NCBI GenBank assembly: GCA_001931905.2
Contig: MSJI02000736.1
Span: 1-41,818 of the forward strand
DNA from: Cladosporium sp. IMV 00045
Lineage: Eukaryota; Ascomycota; Dothideomycetes; Cladosporiales; Cladosporiaceae
Reading direction: 5' to 3'
DNA: 41,818 nt
Part shown: piece by piece, positions 30,769 through 41,451 of the stretch
How positions within the stretch are numbered: the first letter of the stretch is position 1
How the letters are laid out: the number at the start of each line of letters is the position of its first letter
Program-made: the position numbers and the translations under genes
The notes under the pieces: generated by a model
The model's input: only the letters and a program-made list of their open reading frames with translations
Told to the model about the DNA's origin: nothing
Databases searched by the model: none

Positions 30769-32569
30769 GGATTTAGGTGATGCCTACACACGAGGGAGAG
30801 AGGGCACTGCCGGAGTTTGCAGTACAATGTTACAGTCTAGACTACTGTTAATGTCAAATCTTGGAGTTGCTGCCGTAGTATTCAATAACACCTTCCTCCA
30901 CCACTCATGCAGATCCACGGAAGCCGTCTAGTCTAACCAGGTGCATGGTCTTTCTGAAAAGGCTCACGCCCACGTGTCTGTAAGCCGGGGAATGGTGTTC
31001 ACCTGGCCGGACTTAGCATACCATAAGCTGTCTCCGAGTAATCCGCTTAAGCGTAACGGCGTAACACGAGCGGGCGATGTGAAAAGGCTCTGGGAAGTTC
31101 CAGTGGTGCTTAACAGCAAAACGGCCGGGTGTCGATGTGCACGTGGAGTCCAGACGGGCCAAAGTGCCGCGCCTGCTCGCTTCTCGAAAAAATACCGCAG
31201 CTCGTAAGGCGCCATTGGCGGATTACCGGCCTGTGATTGCGAAGGGATTCCAAAATTCATGCAGCTTTTGCGGACAAGGCTTGCCGATGGCTTGACCATG
31301 TTGCCTCGGTCGCTCGCACGATCTTACAATGGCTCCCAAACAAAGGTAAGCTGCATGACTATCACGACGAACAAGCAATTTGCGGCATTTTGATCATTGG
31401 AAAAAGTCCGTGAGTTTGCGGGAATCTCCACGTTTTGCTTTGGTGTGTTGCTTGTCCGGGGCTTCTTCGCCGGAGTCGAGCCAGGCCGGGCATGTCTCAA
31501 CCAGGGATTGCTATTGTCGGGACCAAAGCGAGGCCTATCCATCCTCCACCGCTTCAGCACGACGCTCCATGCTGACGAGCGATAGAACGGGCCGGAACCC
31601 ACGTCTGTCCATTTAGCCACATAATAAACGAGAAATCCTTCAAAAGAAGGCTGAAATGGCTCCCCAAAGACGCAAAAGCGTGCCAGCCGCGCTGCAACTT
31701 CGGGGCGGAGGGCCAGGTCATGCAATGGAAGAACAAACGAAGGAGCCTGCAGGTCAGCGAGATCTGAACGACGGCACGCTACTGGATGCTTTTTTGTCTG
31801 CTGTCTGCGTGTTGCCGTGTGCCGTGCTAGTCCGGGTGGGTACGGTTAAGTAGTAAAGAGAAAGAGGCGCAAGCATGCGTACACCCGCGTGGAGTGGAAG
31901 TGGAGAGAGGACCAGAGGACGGACGGCCGACAAAGCTCGTGTGCTTGCCGTCGATTTTCATCCGTCCGATCTCACACACACAGCCTCTCTGTGCTGTTGC
32001 TGTTGCAATAATCACTCGTGCTCTTGATTCTTCCATTTCTTCATCCCACTTCACCTCACGAACTAGGCTCGATTCTTCCGCAGGATCTCCCTCAGCCAAC
32101 GGCGGCGGTACGCACAGACGGGGAAACATCCCACACTTCTGGTCAGCCGAGGCCGTTGAGATAAAGCGATAAGGCAAGGTGGGCAGTGAAGGACGACGAG
32201 GACAGGCACACGAGCATCAGCACGCCATTCCGGTCGCTGCCACACCTTCGCTTTCTGACTCCTCGTGAGGTTTGCTGTTATCGGCGCACAGGGCTGCAGG
32301 TAAGTCACAGCAGCACGAGGCTGATCGGCAGAAACTCATCTGATGAGCAGACCGGCTGATCCAAAAACCGTACCCCACCACAGCCCACCCCTGCACCAAC
32401 ACCACCAGCGGTCTTCCGTACTGTACGCGACAACGCTCATTAACCACGACGGCTCTGCATGTGTGCTCGGTCTTAGGCTCTGTCGCGACCCGCGCGAAAG
32501 ATAGCTGAGCCCTTAGACGTTTGCGTCGGTTGCCTTGCGCCATCTCTCGAGATCACACGCGACACCGTC
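30769..32569. other. 1.8-kb intergenic region upstream of the F-box/LRR gene
   Basis: Long spacer between two plus-strand genes. It should contain the promoter and possibly a long leader of the F-box gene. Frames starting MAPKQR (31331) and MAPQRRKS (31656, 65 codons) begin like small basic proteins but neither continues into a recognisable family. I found no tRNA, RNA gene or repeat. Confidence 0.4.
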
Positions 32570-34801
32570 ATGGCGAATACATCAGCGATATCAATCCCCG
32601 GCATCTCGGAGTCGGCCGAGGTGCCTCAGAGTCCAACCGCAGCACGACCCATTGCTGAACAACCACTCAAGCTCAAGGGACGGGCTCGGCTGGCTGCAGG
32701 CCTTCAGCGCATGTCATCATCGTCATCGTTGGTCAAGATTGGAAGAACCAGGGCGAGAACATACAGCGGGACAGGTCGAGGTTCCGTGTCTTGCATCTCT
32801 CTCAACTCGGCAAACTCGAGCTATGGAGCGTCTTTTGGCACATCTCTAGCTTCGGAGAACTCCAACGGATACTCAACAGCGCCAACGTCCGCGGTCACCA
32901 CACCTGGAACGCAGATTCCATCTTTCGATGAGCGTGCGAGGGTTCGAGCGCTATCTAATTTGGACTGCAAGAGCTCTGCCGCTGTCCCATCGAGTCTGGG
33001 CACAGCCGTTCAGTCCGCCGGCATCGCAGAAGTTGATGAAGACTATTTCTCAAGGCCAGTCACGAAAAAGATGCAGCCCCGAAGGAAGCTCAATCTCTGG
33101 CTGGACATGCCATCCGAGATCAAGATGCAGATTTTCACCTACCTTGAGCCACGAGAGATTGTCAGAGCATCACGAGTCTCGAAAGACTGGCACCGAATGT
33201 GCTACGATGGCCAGCTTTGGAGCATCTTGGACACCACAGGGTTCTATCAAGACATTTCCGCCGACGCTCTGGTCAGCATCATTACCAAAGCAGGACCTTT
33301 TGTTCGCGATTTGAATCTGAGAGGCTGCGTGCAGCTGCGCGAACGCTGGCACAGCAGGGGACTCTCTGATGCCTGCAGGAACCTCGAAAACTTCTCCCTC
33401 GAAGGATGCAGGATCGATCGCACATCGATTCACAGCTTTCTGTACGCGAATAGCAGGCTTGTGCATATCAATCTCTCTGGTCTCGCCGGTGCCACCAACT
33501 CCGCGATGCGCATCATTGCTGCAAACTGTCCGAAGCTGGAACACCTGAACATCTCCTGGTGTAACAACATCAATACTAACGGCCTTCGGAAGGTCGTAGA
33601 GGCATGTCCGAATTTGAAGGATGTTCGAGCAGGCGAGGTCAGTGGCTGGGATGATGTCGACTTCATGCATGAACTCTTCGTGAGCAACAACCTCGAGCGC
33701 CTGGTATTGATGAACTGCGACAGCCTGACCGATGAAGCCTTAGCTGTGCTCATGGAAGGTAAAAACAGCGAGATTGACTTCATCACTGGCAGACCCAATG
33801 TCCCACCAAGGCAGTTTAAGCACCTCGATCTCACCAGATGTCGGGGCATCACCGACCGCGGCATCCGAACCTGTGTCGGCAATCTGCCTAATCTTGAAGG
33901 CCTGCAATTGTCCAAATGCCACGGCATCCTTGACGAAACACTTACCCAGCTCATCCCAACAATGCCGATGCTCAGCCATCTTGATCTTGAAGAGCTGGAG
34001 TCGCTTTCGAACGCAGTCCTGCAATCCTTGGCCAACTCACCATGTGCAACCCGTTTGCGCCACCTTAGCATCTCATACTGCGAGAACTTGGGAGACACTG
34101 GCATGCTTCCGCTGATCCGAGCCTGCACAAACCTTGAATCGCTCGAAATGGACAACACACGTATTTCCGACCTCGTGCTAGCCGAAGCTGCTGCCATGGT
34201 TCGGTTGCGCGCTCGACGAACAGTACTCACAGATAAAGCACCCTTCCGACCCGCAACAGGTCTCCGTTTGATCGCCTACGACTGCCAAAACGTCACCTGG
34301 ACCGGCGTGCGCGAAGTCCTCTCCCGAAACGCAGAAGTCCTCACAACAACCAAAACCGCCGAACTCCCCCCACTTGAAAAGAGCCTCCACTCCCCAACCC
34401 CCTCCACAAACCCATCATCACCCTCCACCTCCGCCGAGCAGCTCCCCTCCTCCCACACCGCCAGCCCGCGCATCCACGTCGTGCGCGAACACGCCTACCC
34501 CTCACAAATCATCCAGCTCAAATGCTTCTACACCTACCAGCCGACGGTGGAAGAGCACACGAAGCGCGTGCTCCGCGGCGATTTCGCGGCCGCGCGCCGG
34601 CTGGAGCGCAAATGGGCGGACTTCATGATCGCGCAGGAGGAGGCGGGCGCGCAGGGCGCGGGCCACAGGAGGCGCAGGAGGCGGGCAAGGGAGGCGCAGA
34701 TGATGCATGCGGATGAGGAGGATGGGAGCTCGGGGCCGGGGAATGGTGTGGGAGGTGGGAGGAGGAGGAGGGCTAGGAGTGGCGGGTGTGCTGTTATGTG
34801 A
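32570..34801 (+). CDS. F-box / leucine-rich-repeat protein with C-terminal CaaX box
   Basis: Substrate-recognition subunit of an SCF ubiquitin ligase. Intronless, 743 residues. Residues 1 to about 165 are Ser/Thr-rich and disordered. The F-box is at about 173-217 (LDMPSEIKMQIFTYLEPREI, ending near KDWHRM and LW) and should bind Skp1. About 235-570 are cysteine-containing LRRs (LNLRGCVQLRE, LEHLNISWCNNINTNGLRKV, LDLTRCRGITDRGIR, LRHLSISYCENLGDTGM). A Ser/Pro linker follows, then HVVREHAYPSQIIQLKCFYT and a basic tail that ends exactly in CAVM. A terminal C-a-a-M is a farnesylation-type CaaX signal, and the preceding Arg-rich stretch could add membrane affinity. This recalls the prenylated mammalian FBXL2 class more than Grr1. 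Prenylation is inferred from the motif only. Confidence 0.92.
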   Translation: MANTSAISIPGISESAEVPQSPTAARPIAEQPLKLKGRARLAAGLQRMSSSSSLVKIGRTRARTYSGTGRGSVSCISLNSANSSYGASFGTSLASENSNGYSTAPTSAVTTPGTQIPSFDERARVRALSNLDCKSSAAVPSSLGTAVQSAGIAEVDEDYFSRPVTKKMQPRRKLNLWLDMPSEIKMQIFTYLEPREIVRASRVSKDWHRMCYDGQLWSILDTTGFYQDISADALVSIITKAGPFVRDLNLRGCVQLRERWHSRGLSDACRNLENFSLEGCRIDRTSIHSFLYANSRLVHINLSGLAGATNSAMRIIAANCPKLEHLNISWCNNINTNGLRKVVEACPNLKDVRAGEVSGWDDVDFMHELFVSNNLERLVLMNCDSLTDEALAVLMEGKNSEIDFITGRPNVPPRQFKHLDLTRCRGITDRGIRTCVGNLPNLEGLQLSKCHGILDETLTQLIPTMPMLSHLDLEELESLSNAVLQSLANSPCATRLRHLSISYCENLGDTGMLPLIRACTNLESLEMDNTRISDLVLAEAAAMVRLRARRTVLTDKAPFRPATGLRLIAYDCQNVTWTGVREVLSRNAEVLTTTKTAELPPLEKSLHSPTPSTNPSSPSTSAEQLPSSHTASPRIHVVREHAYPSQIIQLKCFYTYQPTVEEHTKRVLRGDFAAARRLERKWADFMIAQEEAGAQGAGHRRRRRRAREAQMMHADEEDGSSGPGNGVGGGRRRRARSGGCAVM

Positions 34802-36733
34802 TGGGGAGGGGCGCTGGTCGCTTTGATGGTTGGGGGTTGGAGGTCGATCTTTTCTTCTCTTTTTGTCTTTTTCTTTTTTTCGGATTCGATCTGGTCAATT
34901 GGTGTTTCTATTTCGGGGGTTTGTTCGGGTTATTTTGCATGGACATGGGACAGGCGTTTATGGTCGGGGGTTTTTCCTAGGTTTTTTATCATGGCTCAAG
35001 GCGATTCGGGAATGGGTGGGATTACTCGGGCTGTTTTTCCTTTTGGACTTTCGGCGTTAAATGGAAGGGGGATTGATGTGGATTTTGCCGCCGGCGACAC
35101 AGGAACGAGTCAAGGCATTTTTCTGATGACATGAGGTAAGGTCAGGTAGATACAGCACAAATGGGATGAACATATGCTATGAATGACTTGTACTCCCCGT
35201 CTCTGTTGCTGTCTCTGGTCCAAGCCAATTCCTAAGTTCTTGGCATGCAGTCTCTCGTCCAATACCTAAATCCGGCAAGCCGGAATCTAATTCGGAGGAT
35301 TGGAGCAGAACGGACGGGAGAGATGATGAGATGTATTGCGCAAGCAAGGTTGTATGACGGGCGGCTGAGAAAAGACAAGACCAAAGATGCCGATGATGGC
35401 GGAGCGGACTTGGCGGGTTGGCTGGCCTCTAGGAGTTTGTCATGTAGGAGACGGGAGGTGATTGTTATTTGTTTCCATGTCATGTTACTATTTCCGGTTC
35501 GCAGTATTTCCTCTTTGCCTGCTCTCTCAGCGCCGAGGTTTGCAAGGGACAGCGAAATGCATGTAGGATTACGTTATTCCATGACGCTTGCGTGCGGTCA
35601 GGCGGTGCGGTTTGTACGAGGAGGATTTCGTGTCTGATGATGAGGCTGAACGGACGGGAGGCCGCAGCAGGCAAGGCAAGACAGTATGCGAGGGGACGGA
35701 GATAGATTGCTTTGTACCCGTTTGATGTACATGTGGTATGTTGTACATGTATGTATGTATATACCTTATGTATATTGTATGTTATCGGATGGACATGACG
35801 CGAAGATGGCGTGGGGGTGCAGGCGATGTACGCGAGTATTTGGCCAACACCTCCAGAACCGAAGCGATGGGCAAACACTAAATCGAGTCGTCCGGGGCGT
35901 GGATGTGAATGATCAGAGCTAGAGACGACTAGCATCGTCTTGACTAGCACTATCATCTACTGTATCTCGCGTTCTGACACAATCACAAGAGCGAAGTCAT
36001 GAGAGCACCGGTGATTTGGACATCTACCAGACCTTACTCTACCAGACCTTGCCAAGACGCTCGCTCTAGGCCGGGTTCCTCCACATGCCCCGACTGCCAC
36101 TGACGATCGAGCTGTCTGCTGGGAGGTACTGCCCTTGCCCTGTCCCTGCCTGCTAATCATCTCACTAGTCGGTAGTGTCGAGACTACCACGGTCCCTCGT
36201 CGCCCATCATCTCCCACCACTCGTCGTCCATCCACCACTTCGCGCGCGTGCCCTGTCTTACCTTTACTCACTACCGCTGCTGTCCTTCCGTGTGCATATT
36301 TTACATCATACATACTTTACTTACTTCTGCCTTTCGTCTCTTGTCACTTATCGCTTGTACACTCTGTCACCATCACACGCCTCATTCACTGCCGCCTGGC
36401 CCCCTCCTCTACTCTCATCTCTCTTCTCTTACGTGACTCGAGCCACGCGAGCCCCACGTGCAAAACCCGGTCGAACTTGTGATTCTTCTTCTCCAAACAC
36501 AAATAATCCCTCCCGACCAGCGCCTCTTTCTGTTTCGCTTAGCCAGTCACTCAGCCAGCAAGTCAGCCAGCAGTCATCACTCTTAGGTCTCAGGTCTCAC
36601 TCTCCGGCACGACTCCCTCGCCAGACCGCCCATCCCTGATCATCGCCCAGACCAAGCCCACTACCCTCGATCTGCTCTCCACCACCTCTGCTGGGCTCTT
36701 GTCGCTCTCTATCAGACTGCCGTGCGCAAGAGC
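34802..36733. promoter_or_regulatory. 1.9-kb region between the F-box gene and the PAS kinase gene
   Basis: Holds the F-box gene 3' end and the PAS kinase promoter. A T-rich pyrimidine-biased run sits at about 34850-34880. The last 400 bp before 36734 is strongly CT-rich, a common look for fungal leaders. A minus-strand frame of 549 codons ends here (36590-38239) but is the shadow of kinase codons. No RNA gene seen. Confidence 0.45.
35725..35783. repeat. TGTA-rich low-complexity tract
   Basis: A short simple tract built from TGTA, TATG and TACATG units, including GTATGTATGTATATA. It contains one TACATGTA palindrome (35745-35752) and a TGTATATA at 35757-35764, which matches the Puf-protein consensus TGTANATA if transcribed. 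It lies about 0.95 kb from the genes on both sides, so membership of any mRNA is uncertain. Confidence 0.55.
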
Positions 36734-39700
36734 ATGAATCCGCAAGACCTGCGGCAAGATGGTGAGACGCCTTTCCTCCTCCCAAGACCTCGTCCTCAAC
36801 AACCTCAACTTCCACCCTCCACCTCTACCACATCCGCCTGTCTCCGAGCCCAGCACCGCCCTGCTCGGCACACAGTCATCCTTCACCCCCACGTGACACC
36901 TATAACCACATGTATATCGCACGTCTGCCATAGCACGCGCTAATGCACTGCTTTCCCGTCTTGTCTCTAGACCCCACGACCTCTTCCACTGCCTCGCGCA
37001 GCCCCAGCGTGCCCACCACCCTCGAAACTCCCGGCACTGGATCGATAGCCGACCGCAGAGCCACGCCTGGCCTGCTGATCCCCAAACATCGATCTTCCGG
37101 CAATCTATTTGCTCACGCAAACTCCGGCGTCGCAGCGGATGCGCAGTCACAAAGAGGACGCTTGAGCGTGGATGCCGGCATCGATTATGACTTGTCCAGG
37201 TGCGTGCAAAGTTCCATGGCGGACATGTCAGGCATTGGGCTGTGTCCCTGCTGCGGCTCTCACGGGATACATGCGGCGGCAAACAAGCCAGCAGCGGCAT
37301 ACCGTGTGGGTGCAGGCACCGGTTTCGCTTGGGACAATCGCTGACGTGCATATCCGGTACAAACAGATCACCCATCCTTACCGCAGAGCGCGATACTGGT
37401 CTACGACGCATAAGGCAGGCGCGCATTCCCTCCTCGCCCAACCTCACCTCTCTCGACCTTCGCTCGCCCACCACGTCTGCGGCCAACTCACGGAAGGCCT
37501 CTCTCAATCTGGTCTCCGGACCAGCTTCGCCAATCCTCCCGTTCAGCGAAGATCTGACTCGTTTTCCTTCCGAGTCCCTCCACTCGTTCTCGTTCGCGCA
37601 CCAGAACAGCGAGACATTGCAAAACCGACAACAGGTGCTCAAGCGGAGCATAGAGTTCATGCGGGACAAGTTGGGCTGGGCTGCTTCCTCGCCTCGCATT
37701 GCGAGCGCGCAGGCTCGATTGGCGGGCGACGAGGAGCTGCTCAGCATGATGGAACTTTTGCAGAAAGCCAACATGATGAGCCCAGAGGCACTTTCGTCGG
37801 CGGGTCTGGGGATAGACCATGGACCTCTGACCGGACCGGCCCACTTGATCAATGACAACGTTTTTGACAGGAGTTTCGTCACCCCAAGCGAGGAGATCGT
37901 TGAAAGTCCGAGCGAAGGCGGCTCGTCAGACACAGTGGGCGAGGAGTCAGAAAACCGAGGACAACTGACACTCTCACCTGACAGCGAGAATTTGGAACCT
38001 GATCCGTTCCAGCTGTCACGCACAATCTCTGACGAGGATCCTTTGAGCACGAATAGCCGGCCTGGCCTCAAGCGAGCAGCACTGAAGCGGACATACACGG
38101 ATACATCTGGCTTATCCCTCCAGCATAGACTCACAGAAGCCCTGGCCCAGCCGTACCGCGCCTCATCAAACGCGATCCCAGTGGTGCCTCCCGCAAATGC
38201 TTCTGCCATACCCCAAGCTGGACCCTCACGCGCAAACACGATGCACGAGCGGGCGCCACACGGTCACCGAAACAACCACCCACAAGCCATTTTCACCACC
38301 GAGAGCAAAGCGCCCTGGACGATTACTGCCGCCAATGACCTTGCATGTCTGATATTCGGAGTCACCCGTGCCGAGGTTCGCAAACTGGGCATCATGGAGG
38401 TCATTCGAGAGGAGCGGCGCAAGTGGCTGGAAGAGAAGCTGAGAAACCCGGAAGCTGGCACGGCGCCGCGCCAGCCAAAGCAACCGGTGAGTAGTCCAAA
38501 GGCAGGGTCTAGCAATGGCGGCATTGCGGGCATGGGCAATGGGGTCACTGCTAAGCTTCTATCCAAGCCTCCTGTCCGAGACACCTACCAGTCTCGGCGC
38601 AGTAAGACGGAAAACGGGGTCAAGAGCACCCCTCCAAAGACACCAAACCACATCAGCAACAAATCTCGCGGCGTGCTGCTCTGCGGTGACGTCGTTCCGA
38701 TCAAAAAGCTGAACGGTTCGTATGGCAGTGCTTCACTCTGGGTTAAGGAGAAGAGTGGCGGTCTGATCTGGGTGATGGAGGAAATCGCCGAGGACGTGGC
38801 CTACCTGACCGTGGACGAGATCGGCTCGGTCGTGAGAGGTCACGGCGACATTGAACCTATCTGGGGCATTGACCGCGTGCGGAAAGGTATGGATGTTCAG
38901 AAGCTGATTCCCAGCTTTCCCAAGTTGGCCGGCACATATACTGGCGCTTTGGACTACGATAAAGTTGCGAGCTTGCGCAGGTTCACCGCCAGGACGAGCA
39001 ACTCCATCTCGGTCCCTGTCACAATCGACCAGCTGTCAGGTGAAAGCACGTTCAGAGTTTCCAGCTTCCCTCACATTGCCGGAATTATGGTATTGAACCC
39101 TCGCACGATGCGGGTCAGCAGTAGCAATACTGTCTTCTCTGCTGCGCTCTTTGGGCACGCAAAGCCTGATGGGATGCCTGTGACTGAGCTCATCCCAGGC
39201 TTCGACAAGGTTCTCAACATCATGACTGATGAGGACAAGATCAAGCTTGTTGACGGGATCGTCGTCCCTGAACATTCTTTCCGACGCGCCAGGTCGCTGC
39301 TTGCTATGCGCGAAGGTAGCGCCGACGCGGCTCAGTACTTTTTGCGACCTAGCGGATTGCCGGCGAAGCACAGAGATGGCGCCGACATCATGGTCGATGT
39401 TCAGATGCGGGTTGTGAAGTCGGGTCGCGAACCCATTTACAGCGAGACCGTCATTGAAGAGGACGTCGAGGGCTTCACTCCCGAACCCGGCAGTGAAGTT
39501 GTGTTTGCGCTTTGGATTACTTACAGCCGGCAACTCCACGCCGTGCACCACGGCATCGGCTCAGTCACCGTGCCCGAATCCCGACCCACAACACCACCTT
39601 CACAACCCAGACCAGGCTCTGGCACTGGCATTGACGAGTCCATACCCACTCCCATGGCTATCGAGGAATCGAAAGCCGAAATTGAAGATCCCCGCATCTC

Positions 39701-40730
39701 ACTCTTGACTCGACAAATGGAAGAGGCAGCCGCAGCGAGCTCCGACGAGGCGCTGTCACCCACCGCGACCAACAGCGAGAACGAAGTATATGAGCATCCT
39801 TCTCCCGAGCTCATCGAAGCCGGCTGCAAAGTGATCAAGAAGAAGAAAATCGACGACTTCAACATCCTCGAGGAAATGGGCCAGGGCGCGTACGGGCAAG
39901 TCAAGCTGGCGCGCTACAAGAAGTCCAACGCGAAGAAGATGGTCATCAAGTACGTCACGAAGCGGCGCATCCTCGTCGACACGTGGCACCGCGACCGCCG
40001 CCTGGGCACCGTGCCGCTTGAGATCCACGTCCTCGACTATCTCCGCCGCGACGGCTTGCAGCACCCCAACATCGTCGAGATGGCGGATTTCTTCGAGGAC
40101 GACGTCAACTACTACATCGAGATGGTCCCCCACGGCCTGCCGGGCATGGACCTGTTCGACTACATCGAGCTGCGCGTCACAATGGACGACGCCGAGTGCC
40201 GCAAGATCTTCAAGCAAGTCGCCGAGGCCCTGCGCCACCTGCACCTCGCCGCCAAAGTCGTCCACCGCGACATCAAAGACGAAAACGTCATCCTGGACGG
40301 CGAAGGGAAAGTCAAGCTCGTCGACTTCGGCTCCGCAGCGTACATCAAGTCCGGCCCCTTCGACGTCTTCGTCGGCACCATCGACTACGCCGCGCCGGAA
40401 GTTCTGCAAGGCCGCCCTTACCGCGGCAAGGAGCAGGATGTGTGGGCTTTGGGGATTTTGCTCTACACCATCGTCTACAAGGAGAACCCGTTCTACAGCA
40501 TCGATGAGATAATGGATCACGATCTGCGCGTGCCATGGGTCCCCTCCGAGGCGTGTCTGGACCTCATTCGCAAGATGCTCGATCGCGACGTCGAGCGCAG
40601 GATTGGCATTCAGGCGGTGTTGGAGCATCCTTGGTGTATGGAGGTGGATGACGAGGAAGTTGAGGGTGGTGGTGAGGGCGGAGGGAATGGTGAGGATGAT
40701 GATGGCGTGCAAATGAAGCAGAGGGGTTAG
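36734..40730 (+). CDS. PAS-domain serine/threonine kinase (PAS kinase, Psk1/Psk2 type)
   Basis: PAS kinase senses metabolic state and in yeast directs glucose toward cell-wall glucan versus glycogen, through targets such as Ugp1. Exons 36734-36761, 36971-37199 and 37367-40730 give 1206 residues. Introns are 209 nt (GTGAGA donor, GCTAATG branch, TCTAG acceptor) and 167 nt (GTGCGT donor, AACAG acceptor), unusually long for this window, but the total frame closes exactly. Residues 1-380 are Ser/Pro-rich. A PAS domain covers about 395-445 (WTITAANDLACLIFGVTRAE). The kinase is at about 914-1173: GQGAYGQVKLA (Gly loop), VIKYVTK (Lys), HRDIKDENVIL (catalytic loop, about 1051), DFGSAAY (about 1071), APEVLQG, ending HPWCME. 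After it comes a short acidic Gly-rich tail. All catalytic residues are present. The start at 36734 is the less certain part. Confidence 0.92.
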
Positions 40731-41451
40731 AGCGGTGCGATGTTTCCCGTCTTCGGCTGTCGAAGTGGGAAGGGCTTGCTTTGCTTCTGCATTTGCTCTG
40801 TCCATGGAACGAATGGGGCTGGAGGCGAGCGGCACGAGGAGTGCGAAACCACTTCTCATCCATTCATGTCTGGTACCTCATGGCGGTAAGCGAACATGAT
40901 GGATTCTCCGGGGGCGAGAGACAGCGGTGGCACATGTTGGATGGGCGTCGTCGTGGAAGGCGTGCTCCTTTTCTTTTTCCTTTCCTTTTCCTTTTTTCTT
41001 TTTCTTTTATCAACATGCGACAAACGATCGAGAGATACCCAGGAATAAGACTTCTATTCGAAATGAAACATTGGATTCACGAGGACGAGAGAGTGGCGGG
41101 CTAAATACATGTAGTCAAAAAAGAATGATACAGTAGAACAGCAGACTGTGAGGGAGGGCTTCTGGGAATGGACTTCTTTATGAACATAGCAACTGCAGCA
41201 CATCAAGCAATGGATTACAACAGGTGGGAAAGGAAGCATCTGAACGAGTTATGGGCAGGCCAGGCCCTCGGAACAGTAGCATTGAGAATATGACTTGACA
41301 AAAGCTACCCTAACGCCGATACGCTGTCCCTTGAAATCCTTTTTGTGGTATACCCATGGGTCCCGAACATCCCCTACAATCCAGCGGAGACTTTACGTCG
41401 CCTGCCGAAAAGTATGTGCAGTGGCTTGATCAAATGTCAAGACCGACACAC
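40731..41451. other. Convergent intergenic region PAS kinase/RPS7
   Basis: About 720 bp between two stops. It contains an uninterrupted 44-nt pyrimidine tract (40965-41008) and a TACATGTA palindrome (41106-41113). As both flanking genes end here, it should hold two 3' UTRs. No coding signal. Confidence 0.45.
40965..41008 (+). repeat. 44-nt pure pyrimidine tract
   Basis: Every base from 40965 to 41008 on the plus strand is C or T, mostly runs of CTTTT. It lies about 235 bp after the PAS kinase stop, so it may be in that gene's 3' UTR or just beyond its poly(A) site. Confidence 0.7.

Noticed and set aside
31324..31725. 133-codon minus-strand frame and the MAPKQR / MAPQRRKS starts on the plus strand
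   Set aside because: The starts resemble small basic proteins, but the frames end or lose protein character at once, and the donor after MAPKQR has no in-frame acceptor that leads to a plausible exon.
36590..38239. 549-codon open frame on the minus strand
   Set aside because: Antisense to the PAS kinase N-terminal exons and leader. The plus-strand model has domains and splice sites; the antisense product is Arg/Ser-rich with no family pattern.
39756..40859. 367-codon open frame on the minus strand opposite the kinase domain
   Set aside because: Mirrors highly C/G-ending kinase codons, giving a Val/Asp/Ala-rich shadow with no recognisable domain.
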